Shown here piece by piece: positions 51,915 to 62,243 of a DNA stretch of 64,000 nt (positions within the stretch are counted from its first letter, which is position 1; each line of letters starts with the position of its first letter). The stretch lies in contig NC_088913.1 in assembly GCF_963576675.1 (NCBI RefSeq), forward strand, positions 81,219,001-81,283,000, given 5' to 3'. The notes under the pieces are model-generated. The model was given only the letters and a program-made list of their open reading frames with translations, was not told the DNA's origin and searched no databases. The position numbers and the translations under genes were made by a program. Source of the DNA: Euphorbia lathyris (lineage: Eukaryota; Streptophyta; Magnoliopsida; Malpighiales; Euphorbiaceae).

Positions 51915-52472
51915 TTGGGTTGGAGTAGACCGGGGGAAGGGATTGTGAAATTAAATACCGATGGTTCGTGTCTTGTGGACGGTAGAATTGCGACTGGAGG
52001 GGTTCTAAGAGATGCTGGGGGCAATTGGGTGTCTGGCTTTACTTAGAATCTGGGGATGGGCTCTTCCTTTTCTGCTGAGCTCTGGGGTGTCTTCTCTGGA
52101 CTTAGGCCATTGACCTGGGGCTGAAAAGGCTGCTCGTGAATTCTGACAACCTTGAAGCAGTTAATATGATTGCGACAACAAGGCTATGTGCTTGAGTAGC
52201 CAAAACCTTGTTAAAGAGATCAGAAGATTGTGTTCTTCATTTGATACCATCTCATTTTTGTCATGTGTACAGGGAGCAGAATAGGGTGGCAGATCGCCTT
52301 GCTGCGGAGGGCCATGAAAGGATGCCGGAAATTTCAACCTTCTCTTCTCCTCCGAACTTTCTTTGTTCGATTCTGTCTGATGATCGGGAGGGGGTTAGCT
52401 TCCCTAGATTAATCTCGGATTAGGTGGTGGTTTTTGTTGTTTTTTCTTTCCCTTTCCTAAAAAAAAAAAAAA
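51915..52472 (+). pseudogene. 5'-truncated LINE with RNase H-like domain and poly(A)
   Basis: The frame starts GWSRPGEGIVKLNTDGSCLV, then GGVLRDAGGNWVSGFT, and later YREQNRVADRLAAEGHERM and SFPRLISD. Stops and a frameshift interrupt it. Poly(A) at 52459-52474. An 8-bp TSD AACTTAGG at 51907-51914 and 52473-52480. It belongs to the same family as 28376-28585 and 57201-58094. Confidence 0.9.
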
Positions 52473-52480
52473 AACTTAGG

Positions 52481-52897
52481 AAATATTAAATACAATTAGA
52501 TAAAAACATAGATTTTTGAAAACTTTTGAAACTTTAAAAGGACAAGTGGTGTATTAAGTTTTTCTTTTGTTGTTTTGCCAAAAAGTAATGGTGATGTGGT
52601 GGTATAGCATATGAGGAGTTTAATTTTTAATGAGGGGGGGATTGATGGAAAAGAAGTAGGTTCTCCACTAAGAAAACAGAAATTCCTATTTAGGGTAAAA
52701 TCCAAGTCAATACAATTGTTGTCCACTCACCTACACCCACACCCATCTTTTCTATTATGCTTTTTCTTTTTTTCCTTTCAACATCTCAATAATTGTCTTC
52801 TTTACGTGTAAAAGAAATTACTTTTTCCACAGTTCCAGGATCATTTCCTTTTTTCTTAAACACTATATATATATATATAAAATCTCGATGATTAAAG
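52481..52897. other. AT-rich spacer
   Basis: No gene recognised. A (TA)n run lies at 52865-52879. Confidence 0.6.
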
Positions 52898-53155
52898 GGG
52901 TGTTTGTTTACCTACTTTTCACCTCCTGTTTGCCTTTTCATTTTAAAAGGCAGAGTTTTAGGTGTTTGGTTAAGTTTCTTCTGTTTGCCTCTTACAGTTG
53001 AAAAGTAGCATTAAATGTTTGGTTAGTGATCTCTTGTTTGCCTTTTACACCTGAAAAGCAGCCTTTTATAAAAGCAGAGAATCTCTCCTTTTTGGAAAAG
53101 CAGCTTTTTTCCAACGGAAACCAGCAAACAGCAAACAGTAGGTAAAACAAACGGG
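52898..53155. mobile_element. MITE with GTTTGTTTACCTACT termini
   Basis: Left GGGGTGTTTGTTTACCTACT and the inverted right end AGTAGGTAAAACAAACGGGC, with internal repeats of GTTTGCCTTTTA and TTTGGTTA. Flanks share TAAA. The same motif in partial form occurs at 59165-59310 and near 5380. Confidence 0.6.
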
Positions 53156-53160
53156 CTCTA

Positions 53161-53285
53161 AATGAATTTGGTCATTTATCGTAGATCTAAGTTGATTAAA
53201 TCTAAGCTTCAAGATTCAAAGTATCTCCATTTAAGAATTTTAATCAGTATAATCTAACAATGAATGACCAAATTCATTTGGTGAT
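53161..53285. repeat. Short foldback element, TGAATTTGGTCATT family
   Basis: Inverted arms AATGAATTTGGTCATTTATC and GAATGACCAAATTCATTTGG enclose ATCTAAG..GATTAAATCTAAGC. It resembles the element at 56818-56978. Confidence 0.55.
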
Positions 53286-53320
53286 CATGGTCAATGCGAA
53301 CACTACTCTATATAATATAT

Positions 53321-53970
53321 AGTTAGAAAGCATAATTAAACCCTGAATGTTATCGGTTTTAAAGATCAAATCTCTAGTCAATTACTTTTTCAGATTGAGC
53401 CATTGACAATTTTTATGGATCCAACCTTATTTAACTTTTCCATCGAGTTTAGGAAATGAGAAGATCGGTTTCGTGATTCTAATACTGAAAATCGCAAAAT
53501 GGGAGAGGACAAGATTGAGTTTGAAAAAACAGACTGGAATTTGATTTCTGTAAAAGAAAAATTACTTTTTACTCTTTATCTATCCTAGTCAATAAAAAAC
53601 TCTTATTTTTATTTTTATTCGGTCCTTATTTAACTTTTCTGTCGAGTTTGGGTGACATGCATTGTTAGGGTGATTCGGCCTATTGACGTGCACAAATAAA
53701 AATAAGAGTTTTATTGACTATGATAGATAGAGAGTAAAAAGTAAAAAGAAATTAGAGAAATCAATTTCGAATAGGTTCTTCCAAATTCGATCTTCTCCTC
53801 TCCCATTTTACGATTTTCAGCATTAGAATCGCGAAATCAAATCTTCTCTTTTTTCAAACTCGTTGGAAAAATTAAATAAGAGTCGGATCCATAACAAAAT
53901 CAATGATCAATGGCTCAACGTAAAAAAATAATTGATCAGAGGTTTGAGGGTTAATTATGCTTTTTACCTA
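53321..53970. mobile_element. Inverted-repeat MITE, ~650 bp
   Basis: Arms of about 180 bp: AAGCATAATTAAACCCTGAA mirrors the right end GGGTTAATTATGCTTTTTAC, followed inward by matching GATTGAGCCATTGA, GGATCC and GAGAAGAT..GATTTTCAG blocks. No TSD is clear in the flanking TA-rich DNA. Confidence 0.7.
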
Positions 53971-55114
53971 ATATATATAATATCATGCGTATTTTTGTGA
54001 GAGATACAAAATGTTGAATATATGATCCTCTAAACTGACATAACCTCTTCCAAATTGACTACATATTCTATGAAAAAATATTTTTAATAATATTACTACT
54101 TTTATATATATATATATATATATATATCACTTAATTATTTTGCCAAAATAATTTAGTTACTTTCAGAACACATACTTTAATTAGAGATAATAATTTTAGT
54201 TGATTTGTTTATTATATTTAAATGAAATCACAAATCAATCCTATAGTTCCTTTCAAAAGAAATGTTATGTAATATTAATCTAAAATTTCATTGGTGATAT
54301 ATTTATACTATATGCTAATTTTCAACTGACAAAAAAATATATAGATGTGAGTGTGCCACAGAGAGATTTCTTTTCAAGAATAATAAATATTTTTAGCAAT
54401 TAATAAAATAATTACAACTAATACGGTAAATGCGATTAAACCTGAATTCTAAGAATAGAACGATCAAACATAGTGAAAATAAAAACATCCTTTTAGGTCC
54501 TCGGTTTCACTTAACCGGTCAACCAGTTTAAATTTTTTACTAAAAATAAATAAAACCAAATACAAAGATGTTTATTAATTCACTACAGATTTGGGGAAGA
54601 AAAATCGTGGACAGAGCCTGAAGAACATGGATGGAACAACCTACAAATCAGGAGTCACGATTTTGGATATGTTTCCCAATTTGTGTTTCTGTATCAATCT
54701 TTAAAAATTCATAACTTCTCTATTACAGGTCTGTTTGATGTCCATGAGTAACCCATGGAAAACTTATGATCTGAACTTTCACAATTCATCACTTGCATTG
54801 GAAAATTCGATCGTTTTGAACCTCAAATAATTTGTCAAAAATGATTATTCGGACTTGCTAGAAAATAACAGCTTTATTCTCACATGTTTATTTTTTTTTA
54901 TTTCTTTTATTCTTTTCTTTTCTGTTTTTATAACTTTTATTTTACTTTATTTTATTTTTCAACTGTACAGTAAAATATAACCTATATTATTTATTTACAT
55001 AAAAATAAAAAATAAAATTACCAACTAACAAAATAATATTTCAATCTTTAAACTAATTTTATACTTATATATAATTTATTCAATTATCCGGTTCGAGACA
55101 AATCAGATACCCTT
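53971..55114. other. AT-rich spacer with (TA)n
   Basis: A (TA)n tract at 54104-54127. No genes recognised. 54885-55080 is strongly T/A-rich. Confidence 0.6.
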
Positions 55115-55850
55115 TAGATGTGGAATTACAAATTCTTAGAGAATTGCGAATTGATAGAAGATTTCCTAAGAGACCTCATATTATTCATGTGATTTGGCAG
55201 CGTCCTCTGGTCGGTTGGATTAAGGTTAATACTGACGCTTCTGTTTTGGATGGTCCGCGTTGTGGTGGTATTTACTGATCCTCAAATGGTACGTTTCTTG
55301 GTGCGTTTGCTTTTCCGTTTGATGTTTCTTTTGCAATTTTAGCCGAGTTGAAAGCTGTCATTCATGTCAATCATACGGCTTTTGACAAGGGTTGGCGTCA
55401 CCTATGGTTAGAGAGTGACTCGACCTATGTGGTTCAGTTGTTGCGTAGTAAGTCGTATATTGTTCCTTGGGTGGTTTGACAAAGTTGGATTGATTGTCTG
55501 TCAAAACTTGATTCAATGCAATTTGTCTTTTCTCACATTTATCGTGAAGGAAACGCGGTTGTTGATTTTCTTGTCTCTTTTGGTCGTATGGTTGATAGTT
55601 TACATTGGTGGGATTTTATTTCAGATTTTTGTTGCTCTACTTTTTTGCATGATCTTGAGGGGTGTGGTTTTTATCGCTTCTCTTGACATGGCTTTGTTTT
55701 GAGCTTTTGTATTTGGTTCTTTGTAACTTTTCTTTGCTCCGTTAATAAAATTGGTTCGGGTTTGATGTGATTTGCAGAGGTGTCAGTATAGTTGGAATGT
55801 CTGTTTTTTGCGCTTTCTCGTTAACCAGCCTTTAATAAAAAAAAGATACA
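55115..55850 (+). pseudogene. LINE RNase H-like domain fragment (second LINE family)
   Basis: The frame reads ELQILRELRIDRRFPKRPHI, WQRPLVGWIKVNTDASVLDG, GTFLGAFAFPFDVSFAILAE, LKAVIHVNHTAFDKGWRHLW, LESDSTYVVQLLRSKSYIVP and FSHIYREGNAVVDFL. The conserved D-E-D positions of the RNase H fold are present. TGA codons near 55276 and 55478 break it. The 3' end is probably the A-rich AATAAAAAAAAG at 55833-55844. Confidence 0.85.
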
Positions 55851-56030
55851 TTTAGACGAATTTTATTCTAATTAAAATTTAGAGTGTATATTATTATTCG
55901 AATTCTAATTTAAGAATTTAAGACACTTAACCACTTAAATGTTATTGATTAAATATACCATAAATTTTAATGATTAAATAATTAACCGGCCTTATAATAA
56001 AGAATTACCTACAATTATCATAAATTAGGT

Positions 56031-56172
56031 TTTCACATAAAATAATAAGTACTCTTTTATTTATTTTTTTAAAAATTAACAATTTATGATAGTTTGTGCT
56101 ATTTCACATAAAATAATAAGTACTCTTTTATTTATTTTTTAAAAAATTAACAATTTATGATAGTTTGTGCTA
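56031..56172. repeat. 71-bp tandem duplication
   Basis: 56031-56101 and 56102-56172 are nearly identical (TTTCACATAAAATAATAAGT through TTTGTGCTA), differing in one A/T of a homopolymer region. Confidence 0.92.
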
Positions 56173-56216
56173 TTGAAAATGAATTCGACACATATTAAAT
56201 TGCACGAGTAAACTAC

Positions 56217-56612
56217 GACCCTGTTTGGGAATTAGCTGTTAGCTGATTACATTAGTTGTTAGCTATTAGCTGATTACATTAGCTGATTTGACTAGCTATT
56301 TGTGTAGACATGTTTGGTAAAAATTAGCTGATTGATAATAGCGGTTTATGCAAAAAGACGAATAAGGGCATTAATTTTGGCGCAGGAGAAGAGGGAGTCT
56401 ATCTATTAGGGTTAAAGAAGTCCATTAATTTTAATATTGCAAAACGCTAATTGAAAAAGCTCATAAAAGGAGCTTTTTCTAAATTAGCGTTTTCATCCCA
56501 AAACTCTCTCTCAAAACTCTCTCCACCAAACACTCCAATCAGCGGTTTCGGTGGTCAAACCTCTAAAGTTGGTCAAAACCGCTCTTTTTATCCCAAAACG
56601 CTCTTTACCAAA
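56217..56612. mobile_element. MITE with CCCTGTTTGG termini and central hairpin
   Basis: Ends GACCCTGTTTGG and CCAAACAGGGC are inverted; flanks share CTAC. In the middle AAAACGCTAATT...AAATTAGCGTTTT with GAAAAAGCTC/GAGCTTTTTC forms a near-perfect 52-bp hairpin (56442-56493). The form fits hAT-type MITEs, though only 4 bp of the flank match. Confidence 0.65.
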
Positions 56613-56817
56613 CAGGGCCTACATTTAACGACCTCAGATAATTAGTGTGAGAAAATACTACTAATTAATACATTAGGCAAATTTTATTAAATATGGCAAA
56701 AACAAAATATTTAAACAAAATATGATTAGTGTCAATTTGATTTTATTTTTTTAAAGTGTTTTATTTTAAGTACTAGATATAAAATGGTTGATTCAAATTA
56801 AAAAATACAGGAATTTT

Positions 56818-56978
56818 CACATGCATCTTAATGAGCAAATGAATTTGCTCATTCATTGTTAGATGTAGGCTTATTAAATCTAAGCCTCGGGATGTTTTGA
56901 ATCTCCAGCTTAAGATTCTAATAAGCTCATATCTAACGATGAATGAGCAAATTCTACATGCTCATTAAGGTGCATGTG
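56818..56978. repeat. Foldback MITE and partial direct duplication
   Basis: CACATGCATCTTAATGAGCA mirrors TGCTCATTAAGGTGCATGTG. Its left flank and left half (56803-56880) are repeated directly at 56990-57067, ending at TTAAATCTA. Confidence 0.75.
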
Positions 56979-57200
56979 ATCAAGACTGAAATACAGGAAT
57001 TTTCACATGCATCTTAATGAGCAAATGAATTTGCTCATTCATCGTTAGATGTAGGCTTATTAAATCTATATTTTTAAAAAATAATAATTAATAGGGTTAG
57101 ACTATGTTTACTTTGTTTTTTTCACCATTGATGGTGATTAACTTTGACAAAGTAAACTCATCCAATGGTAGAAAAAAAAAACAAAACAAAGCTTACTACC

Positions 57201-58094
57201 TTTTTTTTTTTGGTAGAAACAGGAAAAGAAAAACAAACCAACAAAGAACACCTAACCTGGGATCAGCCTAGGAAAGCTAACCCCAATTCTATCCTCTAAA
57301 AGAAGAGAAGAAAGAAAGATAGGAGGGTCAGAAAGGGTAGAAACGCCTAACATCCCCTCATGACCAGCCGCCGCCAATCGATCCGCAACCCGGTTTTGCT
57401 CTCTGAAAATGTGGCTAAACTCTAAGAACTCAAAGGAAGAGCAAAGCCTTTTAATAGCTTTGATAAGGTTGCGACTATTAAGACAAATAGCATGATCCTC
57501 AGAAATCATCTTGATGGCCTCCATGTTATCAGACTCCACAGATAACCTCTTAACGCCCAGACTCTTGGCAAGCTTGATACCAGAAAGAATACCCCAAAGT
57601 TCCGTAGAAAAGGAAGAGTCCACCCCCAGGTTCTGGGTGAACCCAGACAGCCATGCGCCCCCCGCATTTCTAATAACACCTCCGGCGGCAATCTTTCCAT
57701 TTTTAAGGCAGGAGCCATCCGTATTCAGCTTCACCACCCCATCTCTTGGCCTACTCCATCCAACGAGGTGGACATCTCTCTTCTGGGTAGAAACGGCAAG
57801 GGAATCCCCTTTGAAGCTCTCAATAATAATAGAGAGTTTTTTTTGGAGAAGAACTCAATAAGGTTAGGAATAAAAACAGTTTTATCCCCAAAAATCTCCT
57901 CGTTCCTCCACTTCCAAATATGGTGACAGATGATAGCAACGAAAATGTCACCATACTCCATGTAAGCCAGTAATTTCCCACTCACACCATCAGAGAACCA
58001 GTCATGCTCAGAGTGGGCAAGAAAGGAAGAGAGGACATGGTAAGGGAGAATTTTTTTCCACACCTCTTTACTCTTAGAGCAGTCTCTAAGAGCA
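57201..58094 (-). pseudogene. 5'-truncated LINE with RNase H-like domain
   Basis: The minus strand encodes part of the linker (WKWRNEEIFGDKTVFIPNLI) and then an uninterrupted 161-residue RNase H-like domain at 57252-57737: MVKLNTDGSCLKNGKIAAGG, ELWGILSGIKLAKSLGVKRL, SVESDNMEAIKMISEDHAIC, IFREQNRVADRLAAAGHEGM. The Asp-Glu-Asp catalytic positions look intact. Poly(A) appears as a T run at 57201-57211. TSD TTACTACC at 57193-57200 and 58095-58102. It is the best preserved copy of its family here. Confidence 0.93.
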
Positions 58095-58190
58095 TTACTA
58101 CCAATTATCAACAATAAATAAAATTAAACAATATAATTTACTTATATTTTTGTAACTATTGTACAATATCATATTAGGGATTATAATTTA

Positions 58191-58750
58191 GGGTAATTAA
58201 TTTATTAGTTCCTATATTTTGATAAAACTCACTGTTTAGTCCATGTATTTTCAAAAACACATGGTAAGGTCCCTAACCTTTTTCTCAATGAACTGTTTAT
58301 TCCTTCTGTCTGTTTGTTAGATTTTTTATCGTTTAAGAATTCGAAAATGACTAAATTACCCTTTACTATTTACCTTCAAATTTCAGAAGAGAAAATCCAA
58401 TTTAGAAGAAAAAGCTATTTGTATGGAGAATAAGAAAAAGAACAGATCCAATGCTTACGAATTTGAACGATTAAAAAGAAAATCAAGAAGAAGAACACTC
58501 AAAGTTGATTTCAGATGCAATATAGTTTAAATGAAAGGAAAATAAAGGAAAAGAAGAACGCAAATCTAAATTGACTAACAGAATCTTCATGAAAGTCTAA
58601 CGGCAGGGACTGGACAGTTCACCAAGAAAAACGTTAGGGACTAAACAGTTCATCGAGAAAAAGGTTAGGGACTTTACTGTGTGTTTTTTAAAATACAATG
58701 ACTAAACAATGTATTTTGCCAAAATATAGGGACTAATAAATTAATTACCC
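58191..58750. mobile_element. MULE-like MITE, 560 bp
   Basis: Ends GGGTAATTAATTTATTAGT and ACTAATAAATTAATTACCC are perfectly inverted, with long arms (CTATATTTTG, CACATGGTAAGGTCCCTAAC-like). A perfect 9-bp TSD TATAATTTA (58182-58190, 58751-58759). Confidence 0.93.
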
Positions 58751-58759
58751 TATAATTTA

Positions 58760-59704
58760 ACTAGAGCAATGCTAATCCATCTTAGCCCTATTCCTTTTCA
58801 TTTAATTTCAGTATCAATAATTTCAGTCCAGTTTAGTAATTTATCATTACTTATTATAATTATTTCTTATAATAATAATAATTATTATTATTATTATTAG
58901 AACCATTATTTTTTATAAGCTTTTTATTTTAATTATTACTATTTTTAAAGGATTATATTATTATTTCAGTTTTAGTATAATTTAGTTTAGTTCAGTTCAG
59001 TTCCGTTTAATTTACTTAATTTCAATAAAAAAGAACAGAGTCTTGCTAGCCTTGGGTTCCACCTTGTGCGTAAGCCTTTTGGTCAATGATTGTTTTACTT
59101 AATAAAGTTTTTCTTCCTTAAAAAAAAAGATGTACTTAATGAACTCATTAAAGATTAAGGGTTGTTTGATTTTTCACTTTAAAATGAAGGTAATTGTTTG
59201 GTTAGATACATCGTGTTTGCCTTTTATAACTAAAAAGTAGTTTTTTTTTTTATAAAAGTAGAGAATTTCTGCTTTTTGAAAAAGCAATTTTTTCAACAGC
59301 AAACAAAAACAAAAGACTTTCCTAGTAAAAATCAATTGTTGTATTTAATATTTTAAGATTTAATCCTATAACTCATAAATATGTATATGCATGATATAAT
59401 ATTGAGAAAAAGTGGGATTTTCCTTCTTGTTTTATTCAAGAGACTTTGAAAACCTACAATGTTGATGTCTTGTCTTGCTCTCTTTTTTTTATATATATTT
59501 AATCAATTAGTATCTCATCATCCAACATATGGTACCCATTTATTTATGGTAATGAATTGCCCCATATGTACCTACCCTTGTCATTTATAGTCTTATCTTC
59601 TTATAATTGGAAGAAGAAATTAATTCAAGATATGTCATGCATAATCACTAGTGAGAAACTACTTTCTCTATTTCACAATTGATGTCTTTTAAGATTAATG
59701 TACG
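58760..59704. other. AT-rich spacer
   Basis: No gene seen. It has ATT/AAT-rich microsatellite DNA at 58868-58900, repeated AGTTTAGTTCAGTTC near 58980, and a partial MITE (TTGTTTGATTTTTCACTTT, 59160-59310). Confidence 0.6.
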
Positions 59705-60199
59705 ATAATTAACAGGCACAAACTGATTCATAGATGAATTTTGGCATGAGCCTCAAGTTTAAAAATTCATCATAAAGGATCTTCAATTTGGTGTAGTACT
59801 CAGTCACATTACTCCCTACTAGAAGCTCTGTATCTCCTTCCTCATACCTAAAATCTTGATAGGATCCACTTGTAAGAATCGTTCCATCAAGTTTTCCAAG
59901 ATATCTTAAGCTTTGACTAGCAAAAAAATACTTTGTCCTAATAGTTCTGAAATTGCATGATTTAGCCATGACATGACCATGTTATTGCAGTGTTATCAGT
60001 GAGTATGGAGATTATCTTTTGGGTCAGGTTCTTCAATAGTTCCATCAACAAAAGGAAATTTGTTTTTAGACATTAAAGTCAGCTTCAACGGTCTGGACCA
60101 TTGATGATAGTTAGGCCCAGTGAGAATGTGAGAGACCACGAGCAAAGCTGGCATTTTATTAGCAGTGAGAAAATAGGGACTATCATTATTAACTGCCAT
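59705..60199 (-). pseudogene. Ty1/copia Gag N-terminal fragment
   Basis: The minus strand gives NDSPYFLTANKMPALLVVSH, ILTGPNYHQWSRPLKLTLMS, KNKFPFVDGTIEEPDPKDN, then after a frame change MSWLNHAISELLGQSIFL and EYYTKLKILYDEFLNLR. This is the Gag of copia elements. The frame is broken and nothing of pol follows. Confidence 0.88.
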
Positions 60200-60256
60200 T
60201 TGGGAGGTAAAGTTTGAAGAACGGAATCTTGAAAAACATAGTTGTTAGTGAAATTT

Positions 60257-60267
60257 CTCTGATACCA
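60257..60267 (-). other. Possible copia primer-binding site
   Basis: TGGTATCAGAG in sense, about 60 bp upstream of the Gag start, so the 5' LTR should lie to its right (from about 60270). A second LTR is not found, and the LTR limits cannot be set. Confidence 0.65.
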
Positions 60268-60269
60268 TT

Positions 60270-60895
60270 ATAAAAATGAATGAGTAAGGAATCCATAGTA
60301 TTCAAGTGATATTTCTCATTGCTTTGATTTGAAACAAATATCAACATTTATACAAGAAATGAAAGAGAAAAAGCCAATTAAGAAAATGACACATATACTA
60401 GAAAAAAATAGCAAACAGAAAAGGGAATGCAATTGGGTAATGATTGGTGACTCATCATTTGGCTAAGATCAACACTGCAATTGAGATGAGCATGCCTTCT
60501 GGAAGAACATTCCTCAATTAAAATGTTACCATTGGAAATTTCAAAATTGTGATTGTTGCTCTTTCTCATTCTTCCTTTTATTTTCAACTTCTTTCACTTA
60601 CTTTCAGTCTGATTTCATCTTCCTAACTAGGTGGACAAGTAGTTCCAAAGCCTCCCATCCGACAATGTTGAAGGAGAAGGTCTAGTGTTGTTGACAACAT
60701 AGAAAGATGGAGGAGGAAGCAATTAGGTTAAAGATATGTATCTCAAGGCATTAAGAAGATGAAGAGGTTTTTTAAAATAAATTGAAACTAGTTTCATTAA
60801 AATGAGTCCTAATATTATACAATCTCTTCTTTCTTCAATTTTCCATTTTCACCATTTTTTTTATTGATTTTATGAATTTTTGACATTGGGAAGAA
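60270..60895. other. Probable remnant of a copia LTR and spacer
   Basis: By position next to the primer site this begins with the 5' LTR of the copia remnant (sense minus). No outer border is recognised. The rest is unassigned. Confidence 0.4.
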
Positions 60896-60897
60896 CT

Positions 60898-61612
60898 AGA
60901 CCTGTTCATGGGCTGGGTCGGACTGGGCTCGGGCCAGGCTTAGCTGGGGTGAGTAATAATATCATTTGTCCAGGCCCAACTTAGCCCACGTTTTTCAAAG
61001 TACGGGCTCGGGCCGGGCTGGGCTCGAGCCAAAAATACAAATCCCAATCCCAGCCCAGCCCGTCCACGATGTTTCAAAATCTATAAAAAAAAAATAAAAT
61101 GGATAAAATTGATTTTTTTTCCTATACTGCTAATAAACCAACAGCAGACTAGTTATTTTTTAAGATGAAGATGGGTTTTCATTTTTAGAGGCCAGATATC
61201 AACACACTGTACCCAAGATATATGCAGTACTCTGGAAAAGTGAAACAAAAAAACTCTAGTATTCATAATCTTCTTTGTTTAATATTTTTAAATCTGTAAC
61301 AATACAATTAATAATACATAAATGGTACTGCTGCTTTTTTTTTGTAAAGTACAAATGGTAAAGTTATATAATTTTGGAATATAAAGTTTTTTTTTAATTT
61401 AAATATAAAGTTTATTAAACTATGATTATTATTAAAAATTCGGGCCGAGCTGGGTTGGGCCTGGGTTTTGAGATAAATCCCAGGCCCAACCAACTCTATA
61501 TTCGGGCTTGGACCGGGCTGGGCCTATTACGAAATATATATGTCCAAACCCAAACTTTGATGAACGGGCCTGGACGGGTTGGGCGGGCCGGTGGGCTTTT
61601 GAACAAGTCTAG
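60898..61612. mobile_element. Inverted-repeat element rich in GGGCTGGGC/GCCCAGCCC
   Basis: Ends TAGACCTGTTCATGGGC and GCCCAC..TTGAACAAGTCTA are imperfect inverted repeats. Both arms contain repeats of CGGGCTGGGCTCGGGCC type, separated by an AT-rich centre. The flanks do not show a clean TSD. Confidence 0.6.
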
Positions 61613-62243
61613 TAAAAACCCATTCATGAGGGTGGTGGTTATGAGGACGTCTAACTATTTGGTGAATAACGTGTTTTTAATTGAATTAAGAAATGTTATT
61701 TTGTCAAACCAAATAAATATGAAGATATTTTAGTGAAAAAATGTTTATCTTAAAGTAAGGTGATGTTTGATTAAACTAAAAAATTAAGTGCTGAAAAAAA
61801 GTGTGTTAAATATTATAAGTGGTGAAAGTATTAAATAATGTAACTGTTCGATAAATATTAAGTGATGAATATAAAAATATTAGTTGATAGTGTTTAACTT
61901 AAAGTATTAAGTTAAATATTTTGACTTAAAATAAGAGATTTTTTTAACTTAAATAACTAATTTAAATGGTGGATAAATCACCCTTATCAGAAACACTTAA
62001 ATTAAATAAGTATTTAATATTTTTCTTACAAAAAAAAATAAGTATTTAATATTTTAATTTAATTGATTAAATGAGTTATCAAACAAGGTTTAACTAATAA
62101 ATAATTCCCTTTTTACTAAGTTTGATGTTTATACATGACTAATATTGTTTTTTTTTAGGAACTAATATTGTTAATTGTGAGCTCAATATATGTAATTTTA
62201 ATTAATCAGTGGTTATAATGTGTAAAATTGGAATCCAAATCTC
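61613..62243. other. AT-rich spacer
   Basis: Repeats of TTAAATTAAATAAGTATTTAA-like sequence (61900-62080), probably a decayed MITE. No gene. Confidence 0.55.
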
